Shown: positions 1 to 12,154 of the stretch, piece after piece
How positions within the stretch are numbered: position 1 is the first letter of the stretch
Layout of the letters: each line of letters opens with the position of its first letter
Assembly (NCBI GenBank): GCA_026225945.1
Contig: JAMJFZ010001815.1
Span: forward strand, 14,856,501 to 14,920,500
DNA from: Cricetomys ansorgei
Taxonomy: Eukaryota; Chordata; Mammalia; Rodentia; Nesomyidae
DNA length: 64,000 nucleotides
Direction of reading: 5' to 3'
Notes under the pieces: generated by a model
Databases searched by the model: none
Told to the model about the DNA's origin: nothing
What the model saw: only the letters and a program-made list of their open reading frames with translations
Position numbers and translations under genes: made by a program

Positions 1-20
1 ACACACACACACACACACAC
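1..20. repeat. (AC)n microsatellite cut by window edge
   Basis: Ten uninterrupted AC units start at base 1 and end at a GTATGTG transition. The tract probably continues to the left of the window. Confidence 0.95.
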
Positions 21-84
21 GTATGTGATATTCCTAAATAGAGTGTGTGGAGTCCATATAATATTACATGTATATATATTTGCA

Positions 85-236
85 GGGCTGAACAATTTAC
101 ACTGGGCAACAAATTGTGCTCTTCCTGGTGAGCCCCAATTCTTTCATCCTCAGCTTTAATTTGTTGCATGTAGTTCTTTGTGTAGGTTTGAGGTCTTGTG
201 AGCTATTCTCCCATCTTGTTTGGTCATATAGTCTTT
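85..236 (-). mobile_element. L1 3'-UTR-like fragment, antisense
   Basis: The stretch reads like the reverse complement of a rodent L1 3' region, with the recognisable phrases GTAGTTCTTTGTGTAGG and TTGAGGTCTTGTG. It is short and diverged and ends in a T-run at 233-245. Family assignment is by recognition only. Confidence 0.35.
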
Positions 237-929
237 TTTTTTTTTAAATCATGCAAATTCATAATGTATTATTTGGCTTGCTTCCCATGTGTTTCATAAT
301 ATTTAGGGACGAGACATAAAATTCCTATTGAATCATTTGACTGAAAATTACTATAATTTTCACATGGAAAAATTCATAGTAAGTACTATAAAAACATAAA
401 ATATCTATTATTTATTGGTTCTGGTCTAATATGTTTAGTTCACATGCATATATTTAATTTGGAAAGAGTCCATCTCTAATACCTATCTGTTTTCTCTACT
501 GGTAATTGGATATAAAGTCAAAAAATATTCAATTAGATCTTATCCATGAAAAATTACTCTATGCCTTTCACTTGGAGAAAAACAGTGAAAGCTCTCTGAT
601 TCACTACAGTCAATTATATAGTTTTATTTATATTAACAACATTCTTAATTTGAATAATTACAATTAGCATAGATATTTAATGTAACAAAAATAATGTACA
701 ATTCATTTGATTTTTTTATATATCTAATGCATAAATAGATAAAATTACTTTTATTTATGATGCAAAGTGGTTTGTCAATAGCTTCTCTGATACTTTAACC
801 AGAAAGAAATATATAATTTACTGTTTTGAGGATGTTACGCATGAGCCATCTAAGGGTTTCAACACAAGAATTTAGGGGAAAGTTTCATAATATGTCCTTT
901 TAGCAGAATAATATATTGGGCTTTAATGC
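237..929. other. AT-rich DNA, no feature recognised
   Basis: Very AT-rich sequence with short A and T runs. I see no open frame of note, no SINE and no LTR termini. Confidence 0.5.
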
Positions 930-1200
930 AAAGACATATGGCCTAGCTGGCTAAGGGGTGTTGGCCCAGTTAACTGTAGGGAACATGGGCTCCATTTGTG
1001 AAGCATGCTTTAATTGCCATCAGAAAGTAGTTGGTCACTCACATAGCATTAATGCTACTACTATACGGGTTGGCCTATCTCTCCAGAACAGTAATTACTA
1101 TACTGCACAGGGTTCACACTTGGTAAGACTATTGATTACTTTTCTTGCCCTGTAGCAAGCACAGAGCTTTCAAGCACTATAATAGCTACCCAGTAAAGAT
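930..1200 (+). mobile_element. Dispersed repeat, family A copy 1
   Basis: This stretch aligns by eye with the reverse complement of 58290-58400; both carry GGTAAGA(C/G)TATTGA followed by CACTAT(A/G)A(A/T)AGCTA. A third relative lies at 61865-62150 on the plus strand. At 58 kb the family sits just inside an LTR, so it is probably retroviral internal or leader sequence, but I cannot name it. The 65-codon frame at 958-1155 falls inside and is not thought to be a gene. Confidence 0.45.
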
Positions 1201-3210
1201 GTCTTATGACTCAAGTGTGTAGTGTCTTCACCCATCTGGAGACCATGGGAAGAAAATCCATTTTCTTGCTTCATCCAGCTCCTAGAATTTCATCTGGTAG
1301 CACATGCTTCAAAACTCACTCTTGCTTCACATTTAAGTAAACAATCTGCCATGATTACTTCTGTCTTGAAAATACCTCCTGTGTCCTCAAATGAGATAGC
1401 TATGATGATGGACTAATTTTATTATGTCTTGGAAATATAACTTAGTCCCATCTGAAAAGTCCATGGAATTAATTTTATAAATCCTATGGGTTAGTTTTTT
1501 TTTTTCAGATTAAATACTACTGTGCACTTAATTTTATTTTAGTAATTAAATGTTTATTTTAAATATTTTTAGATATTTATTTTTATTCAAGTAACATTAC
1601 TTTACTATTGATCTAGATGTTTAGCTCTGATTGAGGTATCTGTATTATAAAAGCTTCTTTTGAATGTACTTAGGAGCACTCAGAGTTATCTTTTGAAAAG
1701 TCAAGGAGAACATGAAATTCGCCTGTGGGGAAAGTCTTACTGCTGATCTTTACTGCAGTATCACCTATGATTCCAAAGGTTTATATTTTTAAATTACTAT
1801 TCATTCTATTCTAGGATCAAGTGGAACATATTTTTGACTTCTGACAGCCATATATTCTAGTACACAATATACTGCAATTGCATTAAGATTCTCTATTACT
1901 TTGCAAATTTGTCTAATAGAAATAATTCCTGTTTTCTGTTTCAAAGGCTTCAAGATCTCAGAGAAATTTCATCATCAACATTCTTCCTTTATGAGTGACT
2001 CAATCCTTTGCATTTTCACAATTCCTTCATATTATAGTGTTTGTTGTGTGTGCTTAATTTAAAAATAACTTGCTGTATCTCCTCCATATGAATTTGAGCA
2101 TATGGGAAATGCTGTGTGCAGTTCATTTTTTCATTCCCCAAGCTTGCAACTTGGCAAAAAGTAGACAAACCACAAATGTGATTACCACATTTACATGAAT
2201 GAGGCCATCATAAATAAGCAGTATAAATGATACCTGTAATAATCATGTAACTAATGAACTCTTTGTTTCCCTTCAAGGTTTATACTTTATCTTACACTGT
2301 ATTTCTGCCTAAAAATATTCTTTGATTTAACATGAAATTTGCTTCTATTTCTGCTTCAAAAAGTGGTGTGTTTCACTGCTTAGTCCTTCCAGAGACAGTT
2401 AAAAATATACAGAAAGCATCTGTTAAAATGTGTTCTTGATCCCACAAATGCTTGACAGAAAATTTGAAAATACCCAGTGAGCAGTTGTGATACAACTTTC
2501 TCAATATAAACAAATAATCTTAGATATTGAAAATTGAAACTGAATGATGCTTTGTCACTGCAGAAACCCAATGATTAAATACTATTAGATTAAAAGAATT
2601 ATATTGGTCATGCATGTTATTACATCAGAATATATTTAGATACATTATATTATTCACCAATTAAGCAAAGAAATATGCTTATGTTTTTCTTTGATTTAAA
2701 AATTCTATGCCCTCAATCAGAAGGTTTCAAATATTTTATTATTTTTTTATGTAGAGAATCAGGTTGGTTTTATAGAAACTTAAAGCAGTATAATTTATTT
2801 CATAAAACAAATTAAACATATTAACAAAACTTCATATTTTGGCTTTCTATAGTATATTGAGCTAAAGTTGATCTGCATGGTCACTGTTTTGTTTTTGATG
2901 TTGGATTGAATCCTAGTATGTTACGGATATTGTGCTTTATCACTTAGAACCCCTTCATAGGTATGGTTGTTTAATCTTAGATGTAAAGCATATTTCTAAT
3001 GAATTATAGTCCTTCCCTAGGACCTGAAGGAAATTGACTTGTCCAGTGTCATGGTACCTGCCCCAATTGCCGGTTAATATTTTATTGCTATACTGTGCAA
3101 AAGCACAGTCTAGTCATTTCACAAACTCCAAGACACTGTGATAAGTCAAGCATCATCTCAAAGTCATTGCTGTAGTCATACTGCAGTTCAAATCGCTTCA
3201 TTGCACATTT
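1201..3210. other. AT-rich DNA, no feature recognised
   Basis: About 2 kb without a recognisable repeat, exon or RNA gene. It contains a T-run near 1496-1505 and scattered short frames (1222-1416 plus, 2380-2571 minus) with no domain-like content. Confidence 0.45.
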
Positions 3211-3233
3211 CTTTTTCCTTTTCCTTTTCCTTT
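3211..3233. repeat. (CCTTTT)n low-complexity tract
   Basis: Short pyrimidine tract of about four imperfect CCTTTT units. Confidence 0.8.
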
Positions 3234-3642
3234 AATCCCTCATAAATAATGTGCTTAGAGTATTTTGCAGCACAGTCTATATGAAAACAATCTAACTTAT
3301 TACACATTTCCTGAGGAGTTCCCTTGAGTGTGTTAGAGCAAGTAGTGGTCTGTGACATGGACTGTGAAGTCATGATGTGCAGCTGTACTGATTGTTGTTC
3401 TTTCAGGAAGGAAGGCTTTGTCACTAGTTATTGGTTATATATGTATAATACGGGACATGGTGCAGTCATGGCACTATGAAAACAGTAAACACCCTAGAAT
3501 CAATTAAAACATTACTGCTCCTGGGAACTTAACACTGATAACACAGGAGATAGAGAATGCATTAAAAATGCAGTTAATTTTGGAAAGAGTAATGAAGTAG
3601 AAATTATGATGAAATAATCATATACTTTTTATATATTCTTTC

Positions 3643-3798
3643 CATATACATATATATATCTTTATGTGTGTGTATATATATCATATTATATATACATATT
3701 ATATGCATATACACACCACACACACACATATTATATGTATATAAACACCACACACACATATTATATGTATATATACATATGTATTTATATATGTGGAG
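3643..3798. repeat. Compound TA/TG/CA-rich tract with duplicated unit
   Basis: Alternating TATA, GTGT and CACA blocks. A unit of about 35 bp (CACACACACATATTATATGT followed by ATATA) occurs twice in tandem near 3715-3775, so part of the tract is a small tandem duplication, not a simple dinucleotide run. Confidence 0.85.
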
Positions 3799-3854
3799 GG
3801 CTGTAAAATGGTTCTCCATATGATGTTATATGCTTTGAGTAAGTGTCCAATATA

Positions 3855-4475
3855 TGGTAAGGTTTGTCCCATAGCCAGCATCCAGGGGTTAAGGAATGAA
3901 GTGGTAGAAAAGGGAATAGTTTCACTCACTATCACCCCTAGTTACCTAGTAGGAAAAATTGTGCTTCCTGCATCTGCGACCATAAGTTCCGCTGGCCTAG
4001 AAGTTTTGGCTCCAGAGGGGACAGTACACCTGCAAGGAGACACAACAAACCTACCTTTGAACTGGAAGCTCAGACTTCATGGTCACTTTAAGTTTCTGAT
4101 GTGCTTAAAACAACAAGCTAAGAAAGGGATAACAGTGTTAGGAGGGAAGATTTATGTAGATTACTAAGGGGAAGTTAGATTGCTTCTCCACAATGGAGGT
4201 AAGAAAGATTATGTCTAGAATGCAGGAGATCCTTTAGGGGGTATTTTGGTCCTACCAAGTCCTGAATTAAAGACAATGGGAAACTACAATGGCCTAATCC
4301 AGCAGGATGACAAAGGACACAGATTCATCAGGAATAGAGGTATGGGACACTCCTTCAAGATAAGAGTCAACAGCTGCTGAAGTGCATGCTGAGAGTGGAC
4401 AAATATAGAATGGGTAGTTGAGGATGTAGTTGTAATACCAATTAATGCCATAAAACAAGTTGCAGAAATAAGGAT
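3855..4475 (+). pseudogene. ERVL pol 3' end, degenerate dUTPase domain
   Basis: This is a relic of the dUTPase domain that class III (ERVL) retroviruses carry at the end of pol. In life the enzyme hydrolyses dUTP to dUMP and keeps uracil out of viral DNA. One plus-strand frame stays aligned for over 600 nt without an indel. It shows the motif-1-like SSAGLEVLAPEG, then PLNWKLRLHGHF, then GEVRLLLHNGGKKDYV and a GDPLGGILVLPSP-like tail. In-frame stops at 4165-4167, 4216-4218, 4378-4380 and 4390-4392 break it. Motif 1 has Glu where active enzymes usually have Asp. An LTR of matching class and strand follows at 4760, with no env between, as expected for ERVL. A class II origin is less likely because there dUTPase precedes protease, which I do not see here. 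Confidence 0.8.
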
Positions 4476-4759
4476 TATAGTCAACATGAATGTTTCTCTT
4501 AAGAATGTGTTTATGCACATATTTGTCTTTTCATGACTCAATTTCTTTATCATGTGATGTATTGATTGCAAACAATTGAAAAATATAATTGGTTATCATA
4601 TTAAAGTTTTGAGATACTAAAAGCATTTCTCTCAAAGGACATTACCACCTGTTATAAAGTATATAATGCATTTGTTGTTGAACATGGGGTATTTATATCA
4701 CATTAGAAATAATTTTATTATTGGCTATTGTTTGAATTTGGAAATTAAACATGCATAAG

Positions 4760-5261
4760 GAGATAAGATTGTGTGTCAACTTGACAAGGTATAGACTTCT
4801 TAGAGATATTCTTGGTTGTCAACTTGAGTACATTTGGAATTAACTAAAGGTCCAAGGGTTGGGTACAACTGCTAATAATTTTTCTTAATTGGATTATTTG
4901 AAGTGAGAAGACCTACTCTAAATCCAGATCTTTTTAAATGTCAAGTTCCGCCTTGAATCTGGGCCACAATTTCTGGTGCAAACTTATATAGAGGAAGAAG
5001 TGCTTGCTCTTTGCCTTCTTTCCCTTACTCTCTTTGACAAATTAATTTCTTCACTAGTATTAGACCTTACTTCTTTGGGTTTGAGGCATATACTAAAGAC
5101 AATCCGAGACATCTAAGCACGTGGACTAAACAACTATTGTATTCTTGGACTTTGAATTATGAGACAGCCATTGTCGGGATGGTTAGACCCACAGCCTGTA
5201 TAATACTCTAAAAAAACTCATTCTACCAGTTCTTTTTCTCTAGAGAATCATGACTAATACA
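4760..5261 (+). mobile_element. ERVL-class LTR (MT2/MLT2-like), 3' LTR
   Basis: The LTR opens with GTGTCAACTTGACA and closes with CTCTAGAGAATCATGACTAATACA, both typical of ERVL LTRs. It lies about 280 bp downstream of the dUTPase relic on the same strand, so it is best read as the 3' LTR of that provirus. Several CpG-type decays and small indels show that it is old. The subfamily is uncertain. Confidence 0.75.
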
Positions 5262-5283
5262 TTTTGTACACGTGTGTGTATAT

Positions 5284-5285
<2 letters not shown>

Positions 5286-5319
<34 letters not shown>
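5286..5319. repeat. (GT)n microsatellite
   Basis: Seventeen uninterrupted GT units directly after the ERVL LTR. Confidence 0.95.
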
Positions 5320-5322
<3 letters not shown>

Positions 5323-6228
5323 TATGATTGTATGTACATATTGTATACTACAAATATGTCTTAATATATAAATACTTAAATAACTGAGTTGACTTAAATG
5401 TATTGTTATATAATGAGGTGATGGGTCATGGATATGAATTATATGTTAAATGGACTGTGTGTGCATGTTTAGCATCAAAATTGTTAAAATTAAGCCAGAT
5501 AGATTTTTGTCTATTTTATGTAAAAGAAAAAATGAAATTTGTTCAGAGTTAAGGTTACTAGAAATAACAATTTCTCTAAGAATAAATGTCAAAATCAATG
5601 ATTTTGCTTCCAATATATTTAATAAAATATACTAAGTTCCAAATCCTTTTTATTTCTCTGAAATTACATTAGAGATTGACTAGGTCAGGAGCTGCACATA
5701 CAGTAATATCATTTAGATGCTCATCCATTTATCTGAGAGTTTCTAAGGCTGATCCTAAATATACTGCTTATCAAATAACACACAGCAAGGATAGTTTTGT
5801 TTCTGACAATGCTTACCTATATTATTTGGTTGAACAACAACAACAAAAGTCAGTTTCTATTTAAATAGAGTAACCATAAATGCAAAATGAAATAATTCTA
5901 GGCTCAAAGCAAAAATGTATTTTCTTTCTGCATGAACTGAATATTTCCCTGGAGAAAAGTTCCCTGCTTATTAAGATAGTATATCACCCTCTAAAGCTTC
6001 ATGGAGCTATCTGTTAATACATCTTTCATTTTCCATTTTTAAAATGTCTTTACCCATCAGAGCTGGTGAGAATTATCAGTCACTAAAGGCACTCTCTCCC
6101 ACTGGTAATCTGAGTTCATTTCCCATGACAGAAGGAGAGAACAAACTTTCTCACATGACATCCAAAAGATTTCCCATGGCAAGTATGTAGACTAATGTTA
6201 ATCTTTTAATCCATCAGCAGACTGTTCT
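5320..6228. other. AT-rich DNA, no feature recognised
   Basis: No repeat or gene recognised. A short CAA run lies near 5834-5848, and small plus-strand frames at 5450-5635 and 5676-5864 have no recognisable content. Confidence 0.45.
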
Positions 6229-7145
6229 AGGGTAGAAAAAATGCTAGTACACACCTTTAATCCCAGTATTCAGAAGACAGTGGTAGCACATCCTTTTAAT
6301 TACTAAGACAGAAACATACGTGGAAGTAGACACAAGAAACAGGGAGCAGAATGAGTCAGTGTCATATTTGAAGTGATGTCTGAAATGAGTAAGAACGAAG
6401 GACAGACAAAGTGACAAATAAGAGGAAGAATTAAAGCAGAGTCAGTTACAATAAGCAGTATGAGGCAGATGGGGGACAAGAAATAGAGACAAAGAAGCAG
6501 TCTGACTGAGGAGCAGAGATGCTGAATTGGGCAGTATGAAGTAGTTACTTATAGCAGGCAGTATGAGGTGAGCAGTCTGAAGGAGGCAGATGGGTGGAAG
6601 ACAGAGACTGAAGTGGTCTTAGTGAGTATAAGGCAGAGAGGCTGACTGAGGAGTATGGAACAGTGAGTTACAGAGGTAAGTATGCTGGGAGAGACACAGA
6701 GGCAGTTCATCAGAAGTCAATATCAGATGGGAAAAGTGAGTTTCTTTGAAGCTAAGCAGAACAGTTCAATACGAGGCAGTTAGAGAGTCTGCCAGAGTCA
6801 GAAGAGTTCAATCAGAAGCTGCCAGCCTGATCAGAATATCAGTTTTACCAGTCAGCTTGGAGAAGAGTTGAATTCAGAACAACACTGAGTTCAGAAGGAG
6901 CTAGCCACAGTGGCTAAGTCAGTGGTGAGTCTCAAAGTTTTAAATACTTTAGCTTGTATGGAGACTTAAACTTTATAGATTGTATGGAGGTAAGCCTACG
7001 AGTTCTAGGTTTAAGACTAGATTCTAGAGAGGCCAAAATGCTCTGGGGTCCAGGACTAGGATTGGTGATAGAATTAGGCAAAGAATAAATAGCTTTTGCC
7101 CTAAATCAACTTCTACATCTTGTGAATCTACATCTACAAAAGTGT
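6229..7145 (+). mobile_element. LTR-like rodent repeat, family B copy 1
   Basis: It starts TCTAGGGTAGAAAAAATGCTAGTACA and ends with an AATAAA-containing stretch (GAATAAATAG) and TCTACATCTACA. The same opening and closing blocks occur at 32657-33390, and the opening alone at 31692-31880. The purine-rich body (GCAGA, GTCAG repeats) matches copy 3 in order. The polyadenylation-like signal near the 3' end suggests an LTR, possibly ERVK-related. The CACACCTTTAATCCCAG stretch resembles a B1 SINE but belongs to the element in all copies. Confidence 0.6.
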
Positions 7146-7157
7146 GCATAAGTGTAT

Positions 7158-7174
7158 CACACACACACACACAT
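7158..7174. repeat. Short (CA)n tract
   Basis: About eight CA units just after the family B element. Confidence 0.85.
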
Positions 7175-7459
7175 ACAAATAAGTAACAATTTAAATACCT
7201 TTTCTTTACAATGGCAATTCTGATATGTTTGATATATATCATGTTAACAAAGTTGACTCAATGATGGCTAGTACAACCCTGCAAACTTATCATTAAGCAG
7301 TCATATCTTGAAGCCTGGGTTAGGTCAATAGAAATTACACAGATACAAGAAGATGGTAGAATCAGACAGGCCTCTGGACAATTTCTCTATTATTATTTTA
7401 TTGAATGATTTGGATCTCCTAAATCCCCTTTCCTATGGGTGGCTTTGTTTGCTTTTTCT

Positions 7460-7894
7460 CAAAATATTTTATTTAATAAATAGATGAAATAAAATTGGTA
7501 TATTGGTATTCCAAAAGTACAAAATGCTGATTTCATGTGACATTTTTATATAAGCACATAACATGTGGTAATTGATCATTTTCTCCCACCTTTCCATTAT
7601 TTGTTTCCCTTTGCCTATAAGCCTAGGAGGATTCTTGTTAAAAAAGTGCTCTTTCTAGACATCTTAAACTTAAATATTTAAGTAAACCTAGATACTAGCC
7701 TTTTTGTGTCTGGCTTATTTCATTTAATCATCATTAACATGATGATTTCAAGTTACATCTATTTTACTGCAAATAACATTATACTTCTCTTTACGGACAT
7801 GTAATACTGTACTGTTTTTATAATGTGCTATGAAGATGTCTTTATCCAACCGTCTACTGAAATAATACATGGGTATCTTCTATAACCTTTATGC
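7460..7894 (-). mobile_element. Ancient L1 3' end, antisense, left part
   Basis: Reverse complement of an old mammalian L1 3' region: GTGTCTGGCTTATTTCA, then ATGTGCTATGAAGATGTC and TCTTTATCCAACC. The same element resumes at 8141 after an inserted DNA transposon, because the L1 order continues across the gap. Confidence 0.7.
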
Positions 7895-8140
7895 ATTGCA
7901 TTAAGTTAAAGGTGGGTATGGGTAACCCTATGAGAGTCATGACCTCTTAGGAGGTCAAACTACTATTTCCACAGGGGTTACCTAAAACAATCTGCTTATC
8001 AGCTATTTATGTTATAACTCATAGCAGTAGTAAAGTAGCAATTATGAAGTAGCAATGAAAATAATTTTGTGGTTGAGTGTCACCACAATTTAAGGAGCTA
8101 TAGCAAAGAGTCACAGCATTAGGAAGGTTGAGAACAACTG
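7895..8140. mobile_element. hAT-type non-autonomous transposon (URR1-like)
   Basis: The right end, GGAAGGTTGAGAACAACTG, matches the terminal repeat of rodent URR1/hAT-Charlie short elements. Internal blocks (GAAGTAGCAATGAAAATAAT, GGTTGAGTGTCACCACAA) agree. The left end is more diverged. It has no transposase and would have depended on one supplied in trans. It interrupts an older L1. Target-site duplications are not clear. Confidence 0.7.
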
Positions 8141-8440
8141 CTCTGTGTTATGCTTATCCTGATTCATTTGTGTGATATAGTTAGATCATGTAGTAGTTTT
8201 AATTTTAGTTTTCTATGGAAACTTTATATTAGTTTCCATAGTGGCTATATTAACTTGCATTCTAACAAAAATGCATCAATAAAGGATTCTTTTTTATTAA
8301 ATCCTCTCTAGCATATTTTTATTTCTTTTCCTTTATTAGATGTCTTTTTAAAATTTGATAACATGACACTATCATTTAATAATACTTAGGTGTAAAATAT
8401 ATTATCTATTAAATATTTAGTTGTTTTTGAATGCCATACT
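8141..8440 (-). mobile_element. Ancient L1 3' end, antisense, right part
   Basis: Continuation of the L1 copy broken at 7895: TAGTTTTAATTTTAGTTTTC, TTTCCATAGTGGCTATATTA, then CTCTAGCATATTTTTATTTC. These follow the 7460-7894 blocks in the expected reverse L1 order. Confidence 0.65.
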
Positions 8441-8875
8441 AAAATTAGGAGAATGTATTCATGCAATTAAAATTTCCTTTTAACAGATTAGACTTTTTAA
8501 AAAAGCACTTTAAGCTACCTTTCAAATAATATCTAAAGAAAAATAATTGACTGATTCCAAAAATATTCAAAATCACATAACAATAAAGGAAAGATAATTA
8601 CTGTTAATCTATAATTATTGAGCAAATGCATCATAAAATCTTGTACTTTACATAATTAAGAGACATTAAGAAAGAACATAAATCTTATTAAAAATAGATA
8701 TTGGTGAAAAAACTTCACATTTGACATATTCATGTATACTGGGTATTTATTTGGGCCAGGATTGACTAATCAGTAACTATGGAATTTGAAAACAAAGCAT
8801 ATACAAATGATATGCCCCTGAATTTATACCTCTTGCCCATGTATGAAAAAAAGAAGCTTCAGTCTTAACATTGTT
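8441..8875. other. AT-rich DNA, no feature recognised
   Basis: No repeat, exon or RNA gene recognised. Confidence 0.45.
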
Positions 8876-9195
8876 TCAGTCTGTTTGGGGTGCTATAAAA
8901 TTTTCACAAATAGATGTTTTAAAAAATAGGAGGAATATATCTCATGAGTGTTTAAATGTTGAGAAATCAGAGATAAATGTATTGGGATAGTTGTGTCTCT
9001 GTTAACTCACCTACCCGGCCATTGATAGCCAGGTATTTACTACAATCTCACATGGCAGGAAGGATGGACAGTATCTGCCTATCTCTGTTTATAAGGGCAC
9101 TGAACTAGTTCATGATCTTCTCACTTTCCAATACTCTTCCTCTTAAGAAAATCACCTGTGGGCCTCGAATTGAACATAGGATTTTTAGAAGAACA
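8876..9195 (-). mobile_element. MLT1/MST-like MaLR LTR, antisense
   Basis: It begins CAGTCTGTTTGGGGTGCTAT, has TCTCACATGGCAGGAAGG and TTATAAGGGCACTGA in the middle, and ends near GAACATAGGATTT. This order is typical of an antisense MLT1-type mammalian LTR. It is strongly diverged. Confidence 0.5.
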
Positions 9196-11721
9196 TATTG
9201 GCACCATATCAAACATTTTTACCAACTACTAATATTTATTGTATATTACAAAGTCCACCTGCATTTAATTATTAGAGATCCAGAAAGTTGTGCTTCTGTC
9301 AGTAATGTGCTTCAGTGATCTTATGATGGCCTGGGTTCATTGTGTATACATATACTCCCAGCACCTGGGGTAATTATTTAATAACTTTGCGGATAGTCTG
9401 GGATATGTAGGAACAATTAATTTATCAGTATCAACATAAAATAGATGAAAGAATTTATGCTTAATATGGACAGCTTTTTAGTTATATTCTTTCAGTTTTT
9501 CACATCTCAAGATTGTCATAAATATGGCAGAACTAATGTAGAGAGAGAGGTCTCTCTCTTGTATGAAGAAGAGGAATCACAATTACTTTTTCTAAAAGTA
9601 TCCTCGTAAGTAATTCTGACTGAGAGCTACATGATTTTGTATTTTTTAAATCTTTTGTGGTTAAAAATGTAATGAAATGAGTTAAATAAGCAAGGATTGC
9701 CTCTGTATTGGTAAAGATTAAGAGGAAGTTAAGTGTTCTCAACAGAGATCACTGAGCAGCCTAGGGAAGACTATTTATAGTCTTGATTGTCATAATACAG
9801 TTGTCTTGAGTCTGTTGATGATGCCTTGCTGCTATCACACAGTCTGATATTCCTATTCCCTGATACACTGCAGTGTGAGTATGAATCCACAGCAAGGAAA
9901 ACATCACTAAGGGTATAGTGGAGGTATATCAAAGCCAAGTCCACTGTGGGTTGAAGAAGAATCTCAAAGATAATACAAAACCCTCCCAATCTGTGAAAGT
10001 GAAATATATGACTTCTGCTGTTTCAACTTCCACTGTTAAATTTTTTCTAAAAGTAAAAAGAACTCTAAGAAGAGTTTCCACTCTGCAATGTAAAATGGCA
10101 GAAAATTTGCAGGGAGCCTTTCTTTCCCTTCATAAAAAAGACAAAAACGCTAAATTTTATAATTTCAACATGCCACAATAATGTGCAGTGATTATGCAGA
10201 AACAATCTTATTGTAAATCCCATTACACTCCCTTAAGGAATTAAGAAAGAACAGAAAAATTTCAGAGGAGCCAAGTTAAAGCTAGGTCATGAATAGAATA
10301 TAAAGCTGTTTCCATGAAGTAGGCCAGCATATGTGATAAGAAATATCATATTTTAAATTAGTCTGTAGCCTCAAGATAAGTCTCTGGAGTGCCACAATAA
10401 ATATATCCTATATTATTTTATATGCTGTTTTTATGGTACATTATTAATGAAACATAAATTATTAAATGCACATTTCAATAATTAGTGGTAGAATTCATAT
10501 ACAGCTAATCTGATACCCACAAACAAAATGGCTAAACATATTTTAATGTGTCCCTGTATCCTTTATGCTGGAGATGGATGCAGGTTTATATGTTCTGTAT
10601 GCTTTGTTTAGTTTTATGAATTGAACAATATAAGGGAATCTAGCATAAAAGACTCAAGACTCTTAGCAATGTCAGGCTGAATGGGAGAAGGCAGAGGAAG
10701 CATTTTACAGTTTTATAAAACTAATGATTTTTCCACAGGCCTTAGGCTTTAAGATTTTGGAGGTGGTTTATCCTCCTCACTTCCTTTAAGAAATGCTCAG
10801 GAAATGGTCTATTAGAGCAAGTTAAGAGAAAAATTCCTCAAGGCTCACAATATCCTTTATTTAGAACTGTATGTCTGGCACTAGAGTAAGACTTACAGGC
10901 AGGTATAGTAATCCTAGCAAACATGAACATATCTGAGTCACAAAGCCTTCAGGACGTGCTACATTTTGATCACTCAAACATAGTATGAGGAACGAATAAA
11001 TATTTACAGAATTGACCTAAGATCACAAAGCCAATAAGGCAGAAGAAAAAAAAAAAAATTCTTGTCTACTGAAGTTCAGAGCAGTGCTCATTCCACTGCT
11101 CCCAATGATATTTTGAGGATATCTTGCCAGTTCATTTCTTTGGTACGTGATTAGATGAGGCTTCGTACACTTTGTACATTCTGAGGTAAAGAGTACATGG
11201 CCCTGATCCTAGAGAAATTTTCTCTGTGTGGCAAGGACATGTAAACATACTGAGTTAGAGGGAAGCATGACAGAGCCGAGCAAGAATTGAAGCCAAGGGA
11301 AAAATAATGTGAGTCATGCAACACGGATTCATTTCCTTCTTATTCAAAACCAATTTTTTTATGTTATTTGGTGTCTATTGTTCTCTGCTTGCCCTGTCCT
11401 TCTGAGCAAGCTTACTCTTACCTGAGTTCTCCACAAGTCACTTCCATATGAGTGAGTTCATGCTTATTCATGCTCTCCACCAGTCATTTCCATTTCTGTT
11501 TCTGTCTATTGCCAGGCCAAGTCTTCTCTTCTAGAACCTCATACATGATGGTGGCTGCACCTTGACTTTTATTCTCCTATTGTCATCCACACACTATACT
11601 CCTCACCAGTCACTTTCTTCAGATATTTACATAACTGTCACCCAATTTTCTGAAGACTCTAACTATTCCTATACCTGCACATTTCACTGTATTCGTCAGT
11701 TACAGTTTGTTTACAATAGCA
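9196..11721. other. Unassigned DNA, no feature recognised
   Basis: About 2.5 kb with no recognised gene. A short palindromic GA/TC stretch lies at 9540-9560. From 11340 to 11700 the plus strand is pyrimidine-rich with a loosely repeated CTCCAC(A/C)AGTCA(C/T)TTCC phrase. Frames at 9533-9742, 9771-9989 and 9918-10181 show no protein-like features. Confidence 0.4.
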
Positions 11722-11960
11722 TTGCTTGAGATCTTTTTCTTTTTTAAAAAATTTATTCTTCTCTCATACAATACATCTAGACCATATTTTCTCCTTCCTC
11801 TATCATCCCAGACCTCATCACATCTTCCCTCTCCCCTAGATCCACTTCCCATCTGTTTCCCTGCAGAAAAGAGCAGCCCTCCCAGGAATATTAACCAAGC
11901 ATGACATAAAAAGATACAATAAGAGGAGACACAAACCCTCATATCAAAGCTGTATGAGTT
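11722..11960 (-). mobile_element. L1 (Lx-type) 3' UTR fragment, antisense
   Basis: After a T/A-rich start it reads as a reverse Lx 3' UTR, with GAGCAGCCCTCCCAGGAATA and ACCAAGCATGACATA. The same block occurs in the longer antisense L1 at 41120-41145 (GAGCAGTCCTCCCAGGG). Confidence 0.6.
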
Positions 11961-12002
11961 ATACAGAAGTAGAAATGAGTCTTAACTACTTCCTGTAACA
12001 AT

Positions 12003-12150
12003 CTCTGCTAGTTTGCTTCTCTACTGTTATGAAAAGCAGCATGAATAAAAGTACTTTGGAGAAGAAAGGGTTTATTTATTTCACTGTCCGTCATCCAGTG
12101 ATGCCAATGCAAGAACTCACTGCAGGAACCCAGAGGAAGAAACTAAAGCA
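12003..12150 (-). mobile_element. MaLR LTR (ORR1/MT-like) part, antisense
   Basis: Opens GCTAGTTTGCTTCTCTACTG and carries AAGGGTTTATTTATTTCACT, the antisense head of an ORR1/MT LTR. It stops near AACTAAAGCACAG. The rest of such an LTR appears at 14186-14466, so the two may be halves of one LTR. Confidence 0.65.
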
Positions 12151-12154
12151 CAGG

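Noticed and set aside
4284..4571. 95-codon minus-strand frame
   Set aside because: It is antisense to the ERVL pol relic, whose plus-strand frame gives a clear domain match.
6260..6275. CACACCTTTAATCCCAG resembling a B1 SINE
   Set aside because: The same stretch occurs at the same place in all family B copies and lacks the rest of B1, so it belongs to that element.
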